The position numbers and the translations under genes were made by a program. The notes beneath the pieces are model-generated. The model saw nothing but the letters and a program-made list of their open reading frames with translations, ran no database searches and had not been told where the DNA came from. This document shows, in pieces, positions 16,356 through 27,153 of a stretch of 64,000 nucleotides of DNA. Position 1 is the stretch's first letter; each line of letters begins with the position of its first letter. The DNA is taken from contig CAMUHY010000007.1 of NCBI GenBank assembly GCA_947088865.1, positions 1 through 64,000 of the forward strand, written 5' to 3'. The stretch comes from an uncultured Eubacterium sp. GTDB lineage: Bacteria; Bacillota; Clostridia; Lachnospirales; Lachnospiraceae.

Positions 16356-17512
16356 TACCAATATCCAAAATGAGGATTGGCATAATCACTTCTATGACTC
16401 TTTTTAAAATTGACAAATCCAAACATAGAAGCCATATAACGCTCACGATTACAATATATTCCTGGCACTCCAATAAAATATTTTGTATGTCTGTCATTGT
16501 CTTCAACTCTGCCAAACAAAATGTGTTTAAAATTATAATAGCCATGTATAAGAAAACTGTTGCCTAATATAATTTCATCTCCGCCTATTGCCTTTTCTAT
16601 CTGCTGCGGCGTTACCTCAATACAGTCATATAAATCATCATCACTAAATACATTGATAATATCGGCATTGATAAATAATTCTTCAAATTCTTTAATTTCA
16701 TTGGTTTGAATTTCACTCTGCCTACTTGTCTGCTGTTCGTTTTTTAGACAAGATTCCTCATATTTATTTTCTTCCAAAACATGATATTCTTCTTTTTGCG
16801 GTTCTTGCTGTGTCACTTCTTCTACGCTAATGATATCCTTTTCACAGGCAACAAGGTCTTCCCTGTCAGACAATTCAGACTTTAATGGAAAGGATATTAC
16901 TTCCGCTTTTTCTTTCAATGTTGTTTCTTGTTCTGTCGTTTTTGTATTTTGTTTCGTTTCTTTTGCTTTTGTATCAGACTTTTTCTCTGTGTCTGCAAAT
17001 GCTGCTTTTACTGGTGCAATCTCTGGCATTGGATTAACCACCTTAACTACTTTCATATTTTTCTTATGTTCTTTTGGAAGCACACTGCATTTATTTACAT
17101 CAATCTCTCCGTCATTCCACAGACTAAAAATAGCATAATACGACTGATTATCTGCTTTAATTGCCATTCCCTCAATATCATCATAATTATATGCAGAGCC
17201 TATAATATCTTCTGGATTAACCATAACATTGCATTGACCTGCACCATTATAAATATTCATCTCTGATATTTTTAATAGATTAAAGGATGATTTTTCATCT
17301 TCTGCATTTGTTTTTTTATCCACAAGCAGATATATACCATAAGTCCCAGAAGCTCCAGCATACATGCCTCTTATTGATATATTAAAACTAAGCCTCTCTC
17401 CGCGCACTTCAATTCTAGCAAAGCCAATGTTTTTATCTCTTACTCCACCAATATAAGAGTGCATATATGATATTAATCTTTTATATTCTATCAATTTAAG
17501 CCTTCCTTTCAA
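16343..17512 (-). CDS. Lachnospiraceae conserved protein (DUF6128-like) with charged linker
   Basis: A 389-residue cytoplasmic protein in three parts: an N-terminal beta-rich domain (about 7-145; YKRLISYMHSYIGGVRDKNI, GERLSFNISIRGM), a low-complexity K/E/Q/T linker (about 170-290), and a conserved C-terminal domain (about 310-389; NSFLIHGYYNFKHILFGRV, YFIGVPGIYCNRERYMASMF). I recall this layout from Lachnospiraceae proteins of unknown function. It lies upstream of no obvious partner, although rsmA starts a run of housekeeping genes beyond it. Confidence 0.7.
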   Translation of the reverse strand: MKGRLKLIEYKRLISYMHSYIGGVRDKNIGFARIEVRGERLSFNISIRGMYAGASGTYGIYLLVDKKTNAEDEKSSFNLLKISEMNIYNGAGQCNVMVNPEDIIGSAYNYDDIEGMAIKADNQSYYAIFSLWNDGEIDVNKCSVLPKEHKKNMKVVKVVNPMPEIAPVKAAFADTEKKSDTKAKETKQNTKTTEQETTLKEKAEVISFPLKSELSDREDLVACEKDIISVEEVTQQEPQKEEYHVLEENKYEESCLKNEQQTSRQSEIQTNEIKEFEELFINADIINVFSDDDLYDCIEVTPQQIEKAIGGDEIILGNSFLIHGYYNFKHILFGRVEDNDRHTKYFIGVPGIYCNRERYMASMFGFVNFKKSHRSDYANPHFGYWYQEI

Positions 17513-17568
17513 TTATACAATGCCTATTGCAATGTATGACTGATGGAAGGCTTTTATTACATAAATCC

Positions 17569-18465
17569 TTATAAATTGGAAAGCATACTGCTCAACTCAT
17601 TGCTAAGCTGTGCAAATTGCTGCAAGGTCAAAGCTTCACCTCTGACTGTTGACTTAAGACCACATTGTTCTAATGCTGTCAACAATTGTTCTTTTGTAAT
17701 GCCTAAATTTGCATTGACAACACTGTTTGTCATAGTCTTTCTTCTCTGATTAAAAGAAGCTCTTATAATATCAAACATAAACTTTTCATTTTTAACGGAT
17801 ACAGGCGGTTTATGATGGCAAGTCAATTTTATTACGGCTGAGTCTACATTTGGACGCGGCATAAAACAGCTCGCAGGCACTGTAAGAACAATTTGAGGAT
17901 TTGCATAATACTGAACAGCTAATGACAATGCCCCATAATCCTTTGTTCCTGGTCCTACCTGCATTCTATCAGCCACTTCTTTTTGCACCATAATCGTTAT
18001 GCTCTCTAATGGCACATGGCTTTCAAATAACCCCATAATAATCGGTGTTGTTATATAATAAGGCAGATTGGCAACAACCTTGATTGGTTTGCCTTCATTG
18101 TGTTCCAAAATAAGTTTATTGATATCAAGCTTTAATATATCCTCATTAATAATGGTTACATTATCATAAAATGACAGTGTATCTTGTGTTAAAATAGGTA
18201 TCAGCTTTTTATCAATCTCTACCGCCACAACTTCTCTTGCATTTTCGCAAAGAATCTGTGTCATTGTGCCGATACCGGGTCCAATTTCTAGGACAAAATC
18301 CTCTTTTTTTACGCCTGATTCCTGCACAATTTTTTTTATAATATTACTGTCTATCAAAAAGTTTTGCCCATATTTTTTTTGAAAAGAAAATCCATATTTT
18401 TCCAATATTTTAATGGTATTCGTTGGATTTCCAAGATACATTACATTATTGTCATCTGCCATCAT
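17569..18465 (-). CDS. rsmA: 16S rRNA (adenine1518/1519-N6)-dimethyltransferase
   Basis: A 298-residue KsgA/RsmA enzyme that dimethylates two adenines in helix 45 of 16S rRNA during 30S maturation. KKYGQNFLID, the AdoMet motif VLEIGPGIGTMT and the catalytic NLPYYITTPI are intact, as is the C-terminal FNQRRKTMTNSV block. Loss in related bacteria gives kasugamycin resistance. It follows metG and tatD in the order common in Firmicutes, without rnmV between tatD and rsmA. Confidence 0.97.
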   Translation of the reverse strand: MMADDNNVMYLGNPTNTIKILEKYGFSFQKKYGQNFLIDSNIIKKIVQESGVKKEDFVLEIGPGIGTMTQILCENAREVVAVEIDKKLIPILTQDTLSFYDNVTIINEDILKLDINKLILEHNEGKPIKVVANLPYYITTPIIMGLFESHVPLESITIMVQKEVADRMQVGPGTKDYGALSLAVQYYANPQIVLTVPASCFMPRPNVDSAVIKLTCHHKPPVSVKNEKFMFDIIRASFNQRRKTMTNSVVNANLGITKEQLLTALEQCGLKSTVRGEALTLQQFAQLSNELSSMLSNL

Positions 18466-18638
18466 TTATCCCTTTCAATTACTCTGCAAAACATTATCAT
18501 TAAATCTTCTTTATAATATTTTGAGGCTATCACATCAAGAAAAATTCATACAACATATAATGATACTATATATTATATATTTTACTTAATACAATAACCT
18601 CAAAATGTATCAATGAACCTTTTACTTAAAACACAAGA

Positions 18639-19421
18639 TTATCCAATAAGCTGAAATATCTTTCTTGCATTTTCATTTGTCTTATCAATCACTTGTTCTG
18701 TACTTATCCCTTTTATCTGTGCAATTTTTTCTGCTATAAGCGGTATATTCGTACTGTCATTGCGCTTTCCTCTATAAGGCTCTGGGGCAAGATACGGGCT
18801 GTCTGTTTCCAGCAAAAGTTTATCCATTGGAATATACTCCACTGCCTCTATTAATTTCTTTGCATTTTTAAACGTAATTACACCGCCAATTCCAAAATAA
18901 AAGCCCATATCCAAAAAATCTTTTGCTGTCTCTTTTGTATACGAATAACAGTGTACAATTCCACCAACAGCGCTTGCATTTTCCTGTTTCATAATATCAA
19001 TCGTATCCTGACAAGCATCCCTTGAATGGACAATAATAGGCTTTTTTACTTTTTTGGCTAATGCAATCTGTTCTATAAACCATTTCTTTTGGATATCTTT
19101 AGACGGACTTTGATAGTGATAATCAAGTCCGATTTCACCGACAGCCACTACTTTTGGATTTTTAACTGCATTTTCACCCAGCCATTCTATATCGCTTACA
19201 GTAAGAGCTTCTACATCCGATGGATGAACGCCAATTGCCGCATATACCTTATCATATTTTGCTGCAAGCGCTAATGAATCCTTACATCCCTTTAACGATG
19301 CCCCTATATTAACAATAACATCAATCATGCCGGAATCGCCTAACATTTCTGTAAATAAATGCTCTCTGTCCTCATCGAATGACGCATCATCATAGTGCGC
19401 ATGTGTCTCAAATATTTTCAC
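18639..19421 (-). CDS. tatD: TatD-family metal-dependent hydrolase
   Basis: A 260-residue TIM-barrel hydrolase. Metal ligands are visible: THAHYDD, VGEIGLDYHYQ, KPIIVHSRDA, IVHCYSYT and LLETDSPYLAPEPYRGKRN. TatD enzymes are 3'-5' DNases or D-aminoacyl-tRNA deacylases. I start at the GTG 19421 (VKIFETHAH); a TTG at 19433 is too close to the AAAGG. It sits between metG and rsmA; a family 1 repeat separates it from metG. Confidence 0.93.
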   Translation of the reverse strand: MKIFETHAHYDDASFDEDREHLFTEMLGDSGMIDVIVNIGASLKGCKDSLALAAKYDKVYAAIGVHPSDVEALTVSDIEWLGENAVKNPKVVAVGEIGLDYHYQSPSKDIQKKWFIEQIALAKKVKKPIIVHSRDACQDTIDIMKQENASAVGGIVHCYSYTKETAKDFLDMGFYFGIGGVITFKNAKKLIEAVEYIPMDKLLLETDSPYLAPEPYRGKRNDSTNIPLIAEKIAQIKGISTEQVIDKTNENARKIFQLIG

Positions 19422-19450
19422 GAAAACAACCAAGCCTTTCTATCATTATA

Positions 19451-19496
19451 TAACTTGTTAAGCGGATATTCGCAATCCGCTACGCTACTTGTCTTA
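19451..19496 (-). repeat. Dispersed hairpin repeat, family 1, copy 4
   Basis: A minus-strand copy: CAAGTAGCGTAGCGGATTGC then GAATATCCGCTTAAC. AGCGGAT/ATCCGCT form a perfect 7-bp hairpin. It begins in the metG stop codon and ends 30 bases before tatD, so it is probably transcribed within the operon. Confidence 0.85.
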
Positions 19497-21485
19497 GCAA
19501 ATCTGACTTCCGCTGACAATATCTTTATCGACTGTCATTACAGAAAGATTCCCCATATCGTCGCCTGCTGCAAGTATCATTCCCTGTGATTCCACGCCGC
19601 ATAATTTGCATGGCTTTAAGTTTGTGATAACTGCAACTTTCTTTCCAACCATTTCTTCTGGCTTATAATAATTGGCAATTCCTGAAACTATCTGTCTTAC
19701 CTCTTTACCCACACGAATTTGTGACACCAAAAGTTTTTTTGACTTTTTAACAGGTTCGCATTTTAATACTTCACCCACTTGAATCTGTACCTTATCAAAA
19801 TCATCAATTGTAATTTCAGGCTTCTTTTCCACTTCTGGATAAACAGCATTATCTTCTGTCCCACCTTGTGCCTTTTGGAGTTCTTCTACTTGTTTCAACA
19901 CATCTTCTAATTCTAGTCTTGCAAATAAGATTTCAGGTGATTTTGTTACCTTTATGCCAGATTCTCTAAGCCCAAACGTTCCCAAATCATCAAAATCCCT
20001 AACACCACTTGCTGGATTGTCTGGATATAATTGTGCTAATATTCGGTCTGTCGTTTCTGGCATAAATGGAGCTAAAAGATTTGCGCCAATTGTGATACTC
20101 TCCACAAGATTATACAAAACTTCCTGTAATCGCTCCTGTTGCGACTCATCTTTTGCTAATGCCCATGGCATTGTCTCATCTATATACTTATTACATCTTT
20201 TAAATAGTAAAAATATATGATAAATTGCATAAGAAACATGAAGGGTTTTCATATTTTCTTGTACCTTCTGTTGTACACTTGTAACAAGCGTCTTTAACTG
20301 CGCATCAAAATCAAGGTCGGCATCGCTTCCTGTCGTATCTACACCTGTCTTGTTTACAACACCGTCAAAATATTTATTGGACATAGCAATCGTTCTGTTG
20401 ACAAGATTGCCAAGCGTATTGGCAAGTTCTGAATTGATACGCTCAACAAGCAACTCCCATGATATAACGCCATCATATTCAAAAGGCATCTCATGCAGCA
20501 CAAAATAACGAACGGCATCCACCCCAAACAATTTTACTAAATCATCGGCATAAATAACATTTCCTTTGGACTTGCTCATCTTGCCATCACCCTGCAAAAG
20601 CCAAGGATGTCCAAATATCTGTTTTGGAAGTTCAATATCAAGCGCCATCAAAAGAATTGGCCAATAAATCGTGTGAAATCTCAAAATATCTTTGCCAATC
20701 AAATGCAAATCTGCTGGCCAATATTTATTGAATTTTTCATCACTATTACCATCTGCATCATAGCCAAGCCCTGTAATATAGTTTGTCAGTGCATCAATCC
20801 ATACATACACCACATGCTTATCGTCAAAGTCAACGGGAACCCCCCATTTAAAGGATGTTCTTGACACACATAAATCTTGAAGCCCTACCTTTAGAAAATT
20901 ATTCATCATTTCATTTTTTCTGGATTCAGGCTGTATAAACTCTGGATGCGTTTCAATATGCTTTATCAACCTATCTGCATATTTACTCATCTTAAAAAAG
21001 TATGCTTCTTCCTTTGCTGGCTGGCACTCTCTACCGCAATCTGGACACTTCCCATCAACAAGTTGTGATGGTGTAAAAAACGCCTCGCAAGGGGTACAAT
21101 ACATACCTTGATATTCGCCTTTATAAATATCTCCTTTATCATACAATTTTTTAAATATCTTTTGAACTTGCTTTTTATGGTCTGTATCCGTTGTTCTTAT
21201 AAATTTATCGTATGAAGTATTCATTAAATCCCAAATTCTTTTAACTTCTGTTGATACTTCATCTACAAATTCCTGCGGTGTCACACCGACCTCTTCGGCT
21301 TTTAATTCGACCTTTTGTCCATGCTCGTCCGTCCCTGTCTGAAAATATACATCATATCCTTCTTGTCTTTTATATCTTGCAATACTGTCCGCTAACACAA
21401 TTTCATAGGTATTGCCAATATGTGGTTTACCTGATGTATATGTGATTGCTGTCGTCATATAAAACGGTCCTTTATTTTGTGGCAT
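19494..21485 (-). CDS. metG: Methionyl-tRNA synthetase
   Basis: A 663-residue class I synthetase charging tRNA-Met. Signature PHIGNTYE (HIGH-type), KMSKSKG, a zinc knuckle CTPCEAFF...CPDCGREC and a C-terminal tRNA-binding (EMAP/Trbp111) domain (about 560-663; FDKVQIQVGEVL, KSKKLLVSQI). I start at 21485 since GGGAGGAAGT lies 5 bases ahead; the upstream frame has no ribosome binding site. No T-box leader is visible. First gene of metG-tatD-rsmA. Confidence 0.97.
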   Translation of the reverse strand: MPQNKGPFYMTTAITYTSGKPHIGNTYEIVLADSIARYKRQEGYDVYFQTGTDEHGQKVELKAEEVGVTPQEFVDEVSTEVKRIWDLMNTSYDKFIRTTDTDHKKQVQKIFKKLYDKGDIYKGEYQGMYCTPCEAFFTPSQLVDGKCPDCGRECQPAKEEAYFFKMSKYADRLIKHIETHPEFIQPESRKNEMMNNFLKVGLQDLCVSRTSFKWGVPVDFDDKHVVYVWIDALTNYITGLGYDADGNSDEKFNKYWPADLHLIGKDILRFHTIYWPILLMALDIELPKQIFGHPWLLQGDGKMSKSKGNVIYADDLVKLFGVDAVRYFVLHEMPFEYDGVISWELLVERINSELANTLGNLVNRTIAMSNKYFDGVVNKTGVDTTGSDADLDFDAQLKTLVTSVQQKVQENMKTLHVSYAIYHIFLLFKRCNKYIDETMPWALAKDESQQERLQEVLYNLVESITIGANLLAPFMPETTDRILAQLYPDNPASGVRDFDDLGTFGLRESGIKVTKSPEILFARLELEDVLKQVEELQKAQGGTEDNAVYPEVEKKPEITIDDFDKVQIQVGEVLKCEPVKKSKKLLVSQIRVGKEVRQIVSGIANYYKPEEMVGKKVAVITNLKPCKLCGVESQGMILAAGDDMGNLSVMTVDKDIVSGSQIC

Positions 21486-21704
21486 TTTACTTCCTCCCAT
21501 CTTCTCTAAAAATTTATTCCCGTGAGCAATAAGCCAAATGTTATACTTAAAGTCAACATATCATTCCACTGATTTGTTTAGCATATTGGCAAATGCTGTG
21601 AATATCAAATAATAACGATTTATTCAATATACCACAAGAAAATTCTTATATCAAGAGTCTTTGCATATGTTATAATAATGTTGCAATAATTTAGTCTATA
21701 CAAA

Positions 21705-21791
21705 ATTTTTCACATTAAACTTTGTGTCTATGCGTTGCCTGACATAAAGTTTAACCTAAAGGTTTTTATAAAAAAGCAACGCAGAAATAAT
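21705..21791 (+). repeat. Leader-type dispersed repeat, family 3, copy 2
   Basis: This matches 15731-15808: TTTTTCACA, then TTTGTGTC, GCGTTGC, TGACA, AAAGTT and finally AAGCARCGCAGAAAT. TGCGTTGC pairs with GCAACGCA, and AAACTTTGTGTC pairs with GACATAAAGTTT inside it. It ends 11 bases before the ATG, and GGAGG follows at once, so it forms the 5' leader of the DUF885 gene. The rest of the 317-base gap (21486-21704) shows nothing clear except a possible TATAAT near 21671. Confidence 0.7.
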
Positions 21792-21802
21792 GGAGGATTT
21801 TT

Positions 21803-23611
21803 ATGTTTTTCACCAAACAAACATTACCTAAAAAATTGCTGATACTTCTTTTATGTATCAGTATGATACTTTGCAGCAGCTGTCAAAGTCCTTTTAGCTC
21901 CAAACAAGAAGAGACAACTGCTGCCAACCATTCAGACAATCAACAAGTCAATCAAGATTTTGATTCCTTTGTCAAAGAACTATTTTGCAATACGGTAACT
22001 TCAAGCACTATCTATCTTCACACCTTTTTAGAACACCCTGAAAACTATGGAATTACAGAATATGATGTTACTTATGGAAACATTGATTTAGAAAATCTTG
22101 ATGATATGAGTAATCTTTCAGACAGCTTATCCCAATTACTCTGCTATGACAGAGAGCAACTTACCGCTTCTCAAAAAATCACATACGATGAATTGAAATG
22201 GTATCTTGAAACGGAATTAGAATACAGCGATTTAGCACTATTAGAACATATTTTTTCTCCTGTAATCGGCGTTAATGTACAATTGCCTATCACACTGGCA
22301 CAATATGCTTTTAAAGAAGAAAAAGATGTCAAGGAATATCTCACCTTATTAGAAGATACCGACCGCTATTTTTCTCAGCTAATGGCATATGAAAAATTAA
22401 AAAGCGAAAAGGGCTGTTTTATGGAAAGTGCCAACGCTGAAAAAATCATCAAACAATGTCAAGAATTTGTAAACGATTGCAGCGATGGATTTCTAATAAC
22501 TTCTTTTAAAGAGCGACTAGATTCTTTACATATTAATGATGAAAATAAAATCAATGAATATATTGAAAAAAATAAAAAAGCAGTCAATGACCACGTTAAA
22601 AAAGCCTATCAAATTGTCATTGACGGATTTAATGAAATTAAAAATACAGGAAAATGTACCGGCGGATTATGCAATTATCCAAACGGCGATAAATATTATC
22701 AATATTTGATTGAATCAGATATGGGCTGGGGAAAGACATTAGATGAATACGATGATTTTATCAATAAATATATCACTTATTTTTCTAATATGCTGTCCAA
22801 ATTAATGACGGACGATATAACACTTGCCTATCAGCTTGAAAATCTTTCCTTTGGCAATAAAACACCAGAAAATATGCTTTCTGACTTAAAAAATAAGATA
22901 GCAAACGACTTTCCAGAACCTGTAAGCGTAGGTTACAGTATAAAATACATTGCAGAGTCTCTTCAGTCTTATGCAAGCCCTGCTATGTACTTTTTTCCAC
23001 AAATTGATGATTTAAATGACAATTCCATCTATATTAATCCTGGAACAAACGATGCGTCCGATTTATATACAACGATGGCACATGAAGGGTATCCCGGACA
23101 TTTATATCAAACTACCTACTTTGTCAACACCAAACCGGATTTAATCCGTCATCTTATATCACTTGGCGGTTACACAGAAGGCTGGGGAACATACTGTGAA
23201 GCACAGTCCTATATGTATGCTGAGACAGACAACACTAATTTAAAAATGCTTGCACAGGCAAACTTCTCATTGACAATGCTGATGTATGGAAAGGTTGATA
23301 TTGGTATCAATCACTATGGCTGGACAGAAAATGATGTCTTTAACTTTATTGAGACATTTGGAATTTCAAGCCGCTCTATTGCACATGATATGTACAATTC
23401 CATTGTTGCAGAGCCAGGCAACTATGCAAAATATGTACTTGGATATGTTGGCTTTTTGGAATTAAAAGAAGAGGCTAAAAAACTCCTTAAAGATTCATTC
23501 AATCTCAAGGAGTTTCATCAATATATATTAGACATGGGACCTGTTCCTTTTAAAATGCTGTTTGACAACCTAAGCACCCTAACAGTAAAGACAACCGCTT
23601 CCACAAAATAG
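21803..23611 (+). CDS. DUF885-family metallopeptidase-like lipoprotein
   Basis: A 602-residue exported protein. A signal peptide with lipobox-like LCSSC (Cys near 27) predicts lipid anchoring. The mature part is a DUF885 domain: the HEGYPGH zinc motif (about 427-433) and downstream [12 protein letters not shown] supply the expected His, His and Glu ligands, and ...FKMLFDNL ends the domain. Such proteins are inferred to be thermolysin-fold carboxypeptidases; the substrate is not known. It converges on the J-domain gene and overlaps its 3' end by 33 bases. Confidence 0.9.
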   Translation: MFFTKQTLPKKLLILLLCISMILCSSCQSPFSSKQEETTAANHSDNQQVNQDFDSFVKELFCNTVTSSTIYLHTFLEHPENYGITEYDVTYGNIDLENLDDMSNLSDSLSQLLCYDREQLTASQKITYDELKWYLETELEYSDLALLEHIFSPVIGVNVQLPITLAQYAFKEEKDVKEYLTLLEDTDRYFSQLMAYEKLKSEKGCFMESANAEKIIKQCQEFVNDCSDGFLITSFKERLDSLHINDENKINEYIEKNKKAVNDHVKKAYQIVIDGFNEIKNTGKCTGGLCNYPNGDKYYQYLIESDMGWGKTLDEYDDFINKYITYFSNMLSKLMTDDITLAYQLENLSFGNKTPENMLSDLKNKIANDFPEPVSVGYSIKYIAESLQSYASPAMYFFPQIDDLNDNSIYINPGTNDASDLYTTMAHEGYPGHLYQTTYFVNTKPDLIRHLISLGGYTEGWGTYCEAQSYMYAETDNTNLKMLAQANFSLTMLMYGKVDIGINHYGWTENDVFNFIETFGISSRSIAHDMYNSIVAEPGNYAKYVLGYVGFLELKEEAKKLLKDSFNLKEFHQYILDMGPVPFKMLFDNLSTLTVKTTASTK

Positions 23612-24325
23612 ATTACAGCAGGCATTGGCAATACACAGTTTACAGCATATATCACCATTTGCTGCCTGTGTTCTTCCATATGCCTGTCCTCTGTCTGCAT
23701 ACCACTGTCCACCGCTTTGAAGCTGCCTGTATAACTGCTGGTAACGCACATTATCTGGACTAAGCTCCACAGCATGTCTGGCATGTTCCAGAGCGGTTGC
23801 CGTGTTTCCTAATCCAGCATTGGCCTGCGCACTGTAATAATACCATCTTCCGTCACGTTCACTGATATTCTCAAGAACATTCAACGCTTCATGGTATGAG
23901 CCATTTCTTATATAATTAACGGCCGCTTGAAAATATCTGCCATTTTCATCATCACTAAAAGATTCTGCATAACCTCCGCCAAAACCAAATGGACCAAAAC
24001 CCCAAAACGTACCAAAATCTCCATATGGATTGCTATTGTTTCTGTCATTTTGATAGTCTCCGTCATAGCGATAACGCCCTGAATTTTGGCTGCCTGTACT
24101 GTTTCCATAGGCGCCATAACTGCCAGAATAACCCGATTCACGTTCTTTCATAATCTGGTTATATGCCTGTTGCACAATCTTAAACATCTCTTCTGCTTTA
24201 TCCTTATTTGGATTATTAATATTCGCATCGGGATGATACTTGCGGCTTAATGTTCTATATGCTTTCTTTATATCTTCTTCTGATGCATCTTCTGATACAC
24301 CAAGCACTTTATATGGATTTGTCAC
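23579..24325 (-). CDS. J-domain protein with TPR-like region and Cys-rich tail
   Basis: A 248-residue DnaJ-like co-chaperone. The N-terminal J domain (about 3-65) has the HPD motif (RKYHPDANI). A Gly/Tyr/Asn-rich linker (about 70-130) precedes TPR-like helices (about 135-205; [21 protein letters not shown]). The tail has eight Cys in 24 residues ([19 protein letters not shown]), perhaps a metal site or membrane-proximal segment. There is no DnaJ zinc-finger or substrate domain, so it is a specialised J protein. It overlaps its upstream neighbour by 17 bases. Confidence 0.9.
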   Translation of the reverse strand: MTNPYKVLGVSEDASEEDIKKAYRTLSRKYHPDANINNPNKDKAEEMFKIVQQAYNQIMKERESGYSGSYGAYGNSTGSQNSGRYRYDGDYQNDRNNSNPYGDFGTFWGFGPFGFGGGYAESFSDDENGRYFQAAVNYIRNGSYHEALNVLENISERDGRWYYYSAQANAGLGNTATALEHARHAVELSPDNVRYQQLYRQLQSGGQWYADRGQAYGRTQAANGDICCKLCIANACCNLFCGSGCLYC

Positions 24326-25148
24326 CTTTACTTCTCCGTTTCTTTATGCTAGAATATCGTATCCACACACCAGAATAAATGATATTCCTCAAAATTTCAA
24401 CATCTTTTATTATCGGCAATCGTTCAAAATATCTTGCACACTGCGCCATAAGCGTATTTAACACGGTTTCTATAAATTCATTAAAATTCTCTTTATTTTT
24501 ATAAAATTTTAAAACATTGTATCGATTTTCTTTGATATCCTCTATCATATCATCATATGCGTCAAGAATATAAATATACTTTCCTAAAAAGAAACCAATT
24601 TTTTCTAAGGATTCTTTCCATTCATCATTTTTTATTGCAAATAGGGTTCCCAGTATTGTTCCAAAACATGATGATACTTTATCAATGTCGCTGCAATTAT
24701 TTTTTTCATACATATGCAGCCGTTTAAATTCCTTTTGCAATTGTTTGCATTTTTGCGGATATTTTGCCAAAAGCATACGCATATTTTTGCGTATCATCTC
24801 TGCCATCATTTTTTGAGAAATTTTGCGTTCATCATTCCAGTCATCCATACATTTATAATAAGTCATCAATATATTCATATCTGCAACATAATCACTTACA
24901 AAACTACGTCTTTTTTGATGTTTTCCTATTGGATGGACAATACACCGTTCATTTACACAAAATTCTTTAGGCTCATATAAGGCATTAAGCAATAATACTA
25001 AAAATGTCATATCATAACTGATTGTCAATCTGCCTTTCATGCCATACCGCTCGCCGAGTGCCTCACACAATCCACAATAATATGACTGATAGATATCAAA
25101 TTCTTTAAATTTTAGTTCAGGCTTATTCACCAACACATAACCATACAT
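24309..25148 (-). CDS. DUF5685-type conserved helical protein
   Basis: A 279-residue mainly helical protein with [20 protein letters not shown] at the start and a conserved [17 protein letters not shown] segment. I associate this layout with DUF5685; the Asp-rich helix recalls isoprenoid-synthase folds, but enzymatic activity is unproven. Its 3' end overlaps the J-domain gene by 17 bases, so the two are co-translated and probably act together. Confidence 0.75.
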   Translation of the reverse strand: MYGYVLVNKPELKFKEFDIYQSYYCGLCEALGERYGMKGRLTISYDMTFLVLLLNALYEPKEFCVNERCIVHPIGKHQKRRSFVSDYVADMNILMTYYKCMDDWNDERKISQKMMAEMIRKNMRMLLAKYPQKCKQLQKEFKRLHMYEKNNCSDIDKVSSCFGTILGTLFAIKNDEWKESLEKIGFFLGKYIYILDAYDDMIEDIKENRYNVLKFYKNKENFNEFIETVLNTLMAQCARYFERLPIIKDVEILRNIIYSGVWIRYSSIKKRRSKGDKSI

Positions 25149-25210
25149 ACACCAATGCCCCTTATCTTCTATTTTGTTTACTATATTTTATGTAAAAACA
25201 ATATAGTTAA

Positions 25211-25252
25211 AGGAGTTATTACAAAATAACTATTTATTTTGCAACAACCCCT
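25211..25252 (-). terminator. Stem-loop downstream of the pectin esterase operon
   Basis: Read leftwards, AGGGGTTGTTGCAAAATAA pairs with TTATTTTGTAATAACTCCT (19 bp, four wobble positions) around a 4-base loop, followed by TTTAACTATA. It is a plausible terminator for the operon at 25350-31335. Confidence 0.5.
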
Positions 25253-25289
25253 CTAAATTACATTTTACCTAATGCTATACAGCGAAAGC

Positions 25290-25351
25290 TCTCACCTGCC
25301 ACTTATGTCTTTGCAGCTTTGAATTGGATGGGTCTTCCTTGATGAAATGTC
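25290..25351 (+). repeat. Dispersed nested-hairpin repeat, family 2, decayed copy
   Basis: CCACTTATGTCTTTGCAGC followed by GTCTTCCTTGATGAAATGT aligns with the better copies at 37892 and 49069. The outer stem is largely lost. It abuts the stop codon of the esterase gene. Confidence 0.6.
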
Positions 25352-27137
25352 AAAACCCAACATCCATACCCGCAAGCTTTTTCATAATAAGAACAGAATC
25401 CGCTGAATCAACTTTTCCACTCTTATTTACATCACTGTTCGCCTCATTAATTTCAACTTGCATTTGTGCAAGGTATTGTTTAATAACAACACCGTCACGT
25501 ACATTAATATCTCCATTGCCGTCAACATCACCTAACACAACTGTTGGAGTAGGTGGTGTTGGTGGTGTAGTTTCTTTATAAGTTGTCAACTCCTCAACAT
25601 TTTCTGGAGTAACCTCAACACCATCAATTAATAATTTTACATCACTATATGTTACTTTTGCATTTCTTACTGCATACATACCTACATATACATATTTTGA
25701 ATCTACTGATGTAAGTGCAAAATCAAACCCGCCTGTTATAGTCTTTTCTGTACCAAATGTACAAGCATAGCCATCTGTATTACTCTCAATTTTAAGGTCA
25801 TATGTCTTTCCTGCTTCTACACCATTTTCAATAAATCCGCCTTCTTTAAGCGCACCATCTTTTCTCTTAAAGCAATTATTTGCACCGCCAGAAGCTAATT
25901 TATCCAACTTTAAAACACCTGCTGCAACATAATCAGAAAGAATATTTTTATCATATTTATCTATATACATATCATCTCTTGCCATTAAGCCAAAAGAAAC
26001 TTGACCATTCGTGGCATCAATTGATTCAAGTGTTGCTTTTGCTGTTAATGTAAATTGAACATTAGAAGGAACACGACAATAATACATAACGATACCATCT
26101 GAACTAGAACCAATCTTACCTTTATTATTCTTAACTTCTATTGTATAGTTACCCTTTCCATCTGAAGAAAGAATATGATTTGCTTTTGTAGGGGTACCAC
26201 CCAAATCACCAAAAGCTGTTGGATTCCATATTCCTGCCTTATCTGCTAAAGTACTTGGCTTTAAATTTGGATCATATGTTGGCTTTTCTGGAATTACATA
26301 GTCCGGATTTGCTGTAAGGTCTTTTTCTTTTGTAGGTGCAACTGCATCTGCCTTGACATGTTCTGAAACACCCGCAATATTCAAATTTTTAATTGCCTGT
26401 GTAAGCATATAAGCATTATACTTAGCGCCATAAATATTCGTGTGAGTATTATCTACACTGCTGCTTTCATGAGTTGTCCAAGCATGAAGATTCAATGTTT
26501 CTGTTGGTGTAAGTTTATCATATAATTCTTTTGTCAAAGAAGTCATATCAACAACAGCAACGTTCAGTGCTTTACCCATATCAATAATAGCCTGTGGATA
26601 ACTTCCGCCATTAGCAATATGAAGATTGCTGTCACCCCATGTTGATGCTGTTCTTCTGACAATCGGCGTACATACAATTGGTGTTGCACCTACTGCTTGT
26701 GCTTTCTTTACATAATTTTCATAAAGTGAATTGGCAAAGCTTCCACTTGTTGTGTAATCACCTGTTGGTGATGTATAACGGTCTTCATCCGTCTTTTCAT
26801 CATTATGTCCAAAACCAACAATCAACACATCCCCTTGTTTCATACCATTTATCAATGTCGTATAATTTGCTTCTGAAAGAAAACTCTTAGAGCTTCTTCC
26901 TGAAAGCGCAAGATTTTTAACTTCAAATGTATCATCCATATAATTGGCAATCTGTGTACCATATCCATATCTTGGATAATAATACTTATCTGTAAATGAA
27001 CTTACTGTTGAATCACCAACTACCCATATGGTAGGCTTTGTATCTGCTGCCTTAGCTGCCATGCCGCCAAGCTGTCCGCTTAATGAGGTCACTATAAACA
27101 TAACAACAAACAAAAGACTAAAAATACGTCTTTTCAT
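25350..27137 (-). CDS. Secreted SGNH (rhamnogalacturonan acetylesterase-like) esterase with dockerin
   Basis: A 595-residue exported enzyme. A signal peptide (about 1-31) precedes an SGNH esterase domain (about 34-255): block I VVGDSTVSSF, block II ALSGRSSKSF, block III GFGHNDE and the C-terminal D-x-x-H (DNTHTNIYG). This is the CE12-type pattern, so deacetylation of rhamnogalacturonan is the best guess. A beta-rich middle region (about 300-515) may bind carbohydrate. The C-terminus (about 535-595) is a type I dockerin with two Ca-binding repeats (GDVDGNGDINVRDGV, NSDVNKSGKVDSADSV). It is 16 bases downstream of the pectinesterase gene and shares its dockerin type. Confidence 0.92.
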   Translation of the reverse strand: MKRRIFSLLFVVMFIVTSLSGQLGGMAAKAADTKPTIWVVGDSTVSSFTDKYYYPRYGYGTQIANYMDDTFEVKNLALSGRSSKSFLSEANYTTLINGMKQGDVLIVGFGHNDEKTDEDRYTSPTGDYTTSGSFANSLYENYVKKAQAVGATPIVCTPIVRRTASTWGDSNLHIANGGSYPQAIIDMGKALNVAVVDMTSLTKELYDKLTPTETLNLHAWTTHESSSVDNTHTNIYGAKYNAYMLTQAIKNLNIAGVSEHVKADAVAPTKEKDLTANPDYVIPEKPTYDPNLKPSTLADKAGIWNPTAFGDLGGTPTKANHILSSDGKGNYTIEVKNNKGKIGSSSDGIVMYYCRVPSNVQFTLTAKATLESIDATNGQVSFGLMARDDMYIDKYDKNILSDYVAAGVLKLDKLASGGANNCFKRKDGALKEGGFIENGVEAGKTYDLKIESNTDGYACTFGTEKTITGGFDFALTSVDSKYVYVGMYAVRNAKVTYSDVKLLIDGVEVTPENVEELTTYKETTPPTPPTPTVVLGDVDGNGDINVRDGVVIKQYLAQMQVEINEANSDVNKSGKVDSADSVLIMKKLAGMDVGF

Positions 27138-27153
27138 AAATTATATCCTCCTT

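Noticed and set aside
21486-21802. T-box or other riboswitch for metG or the lipoprotein gene
   Set aside because: No T-box (TGGNACCGCG-type) or other known aptamer core could be found on either strand.
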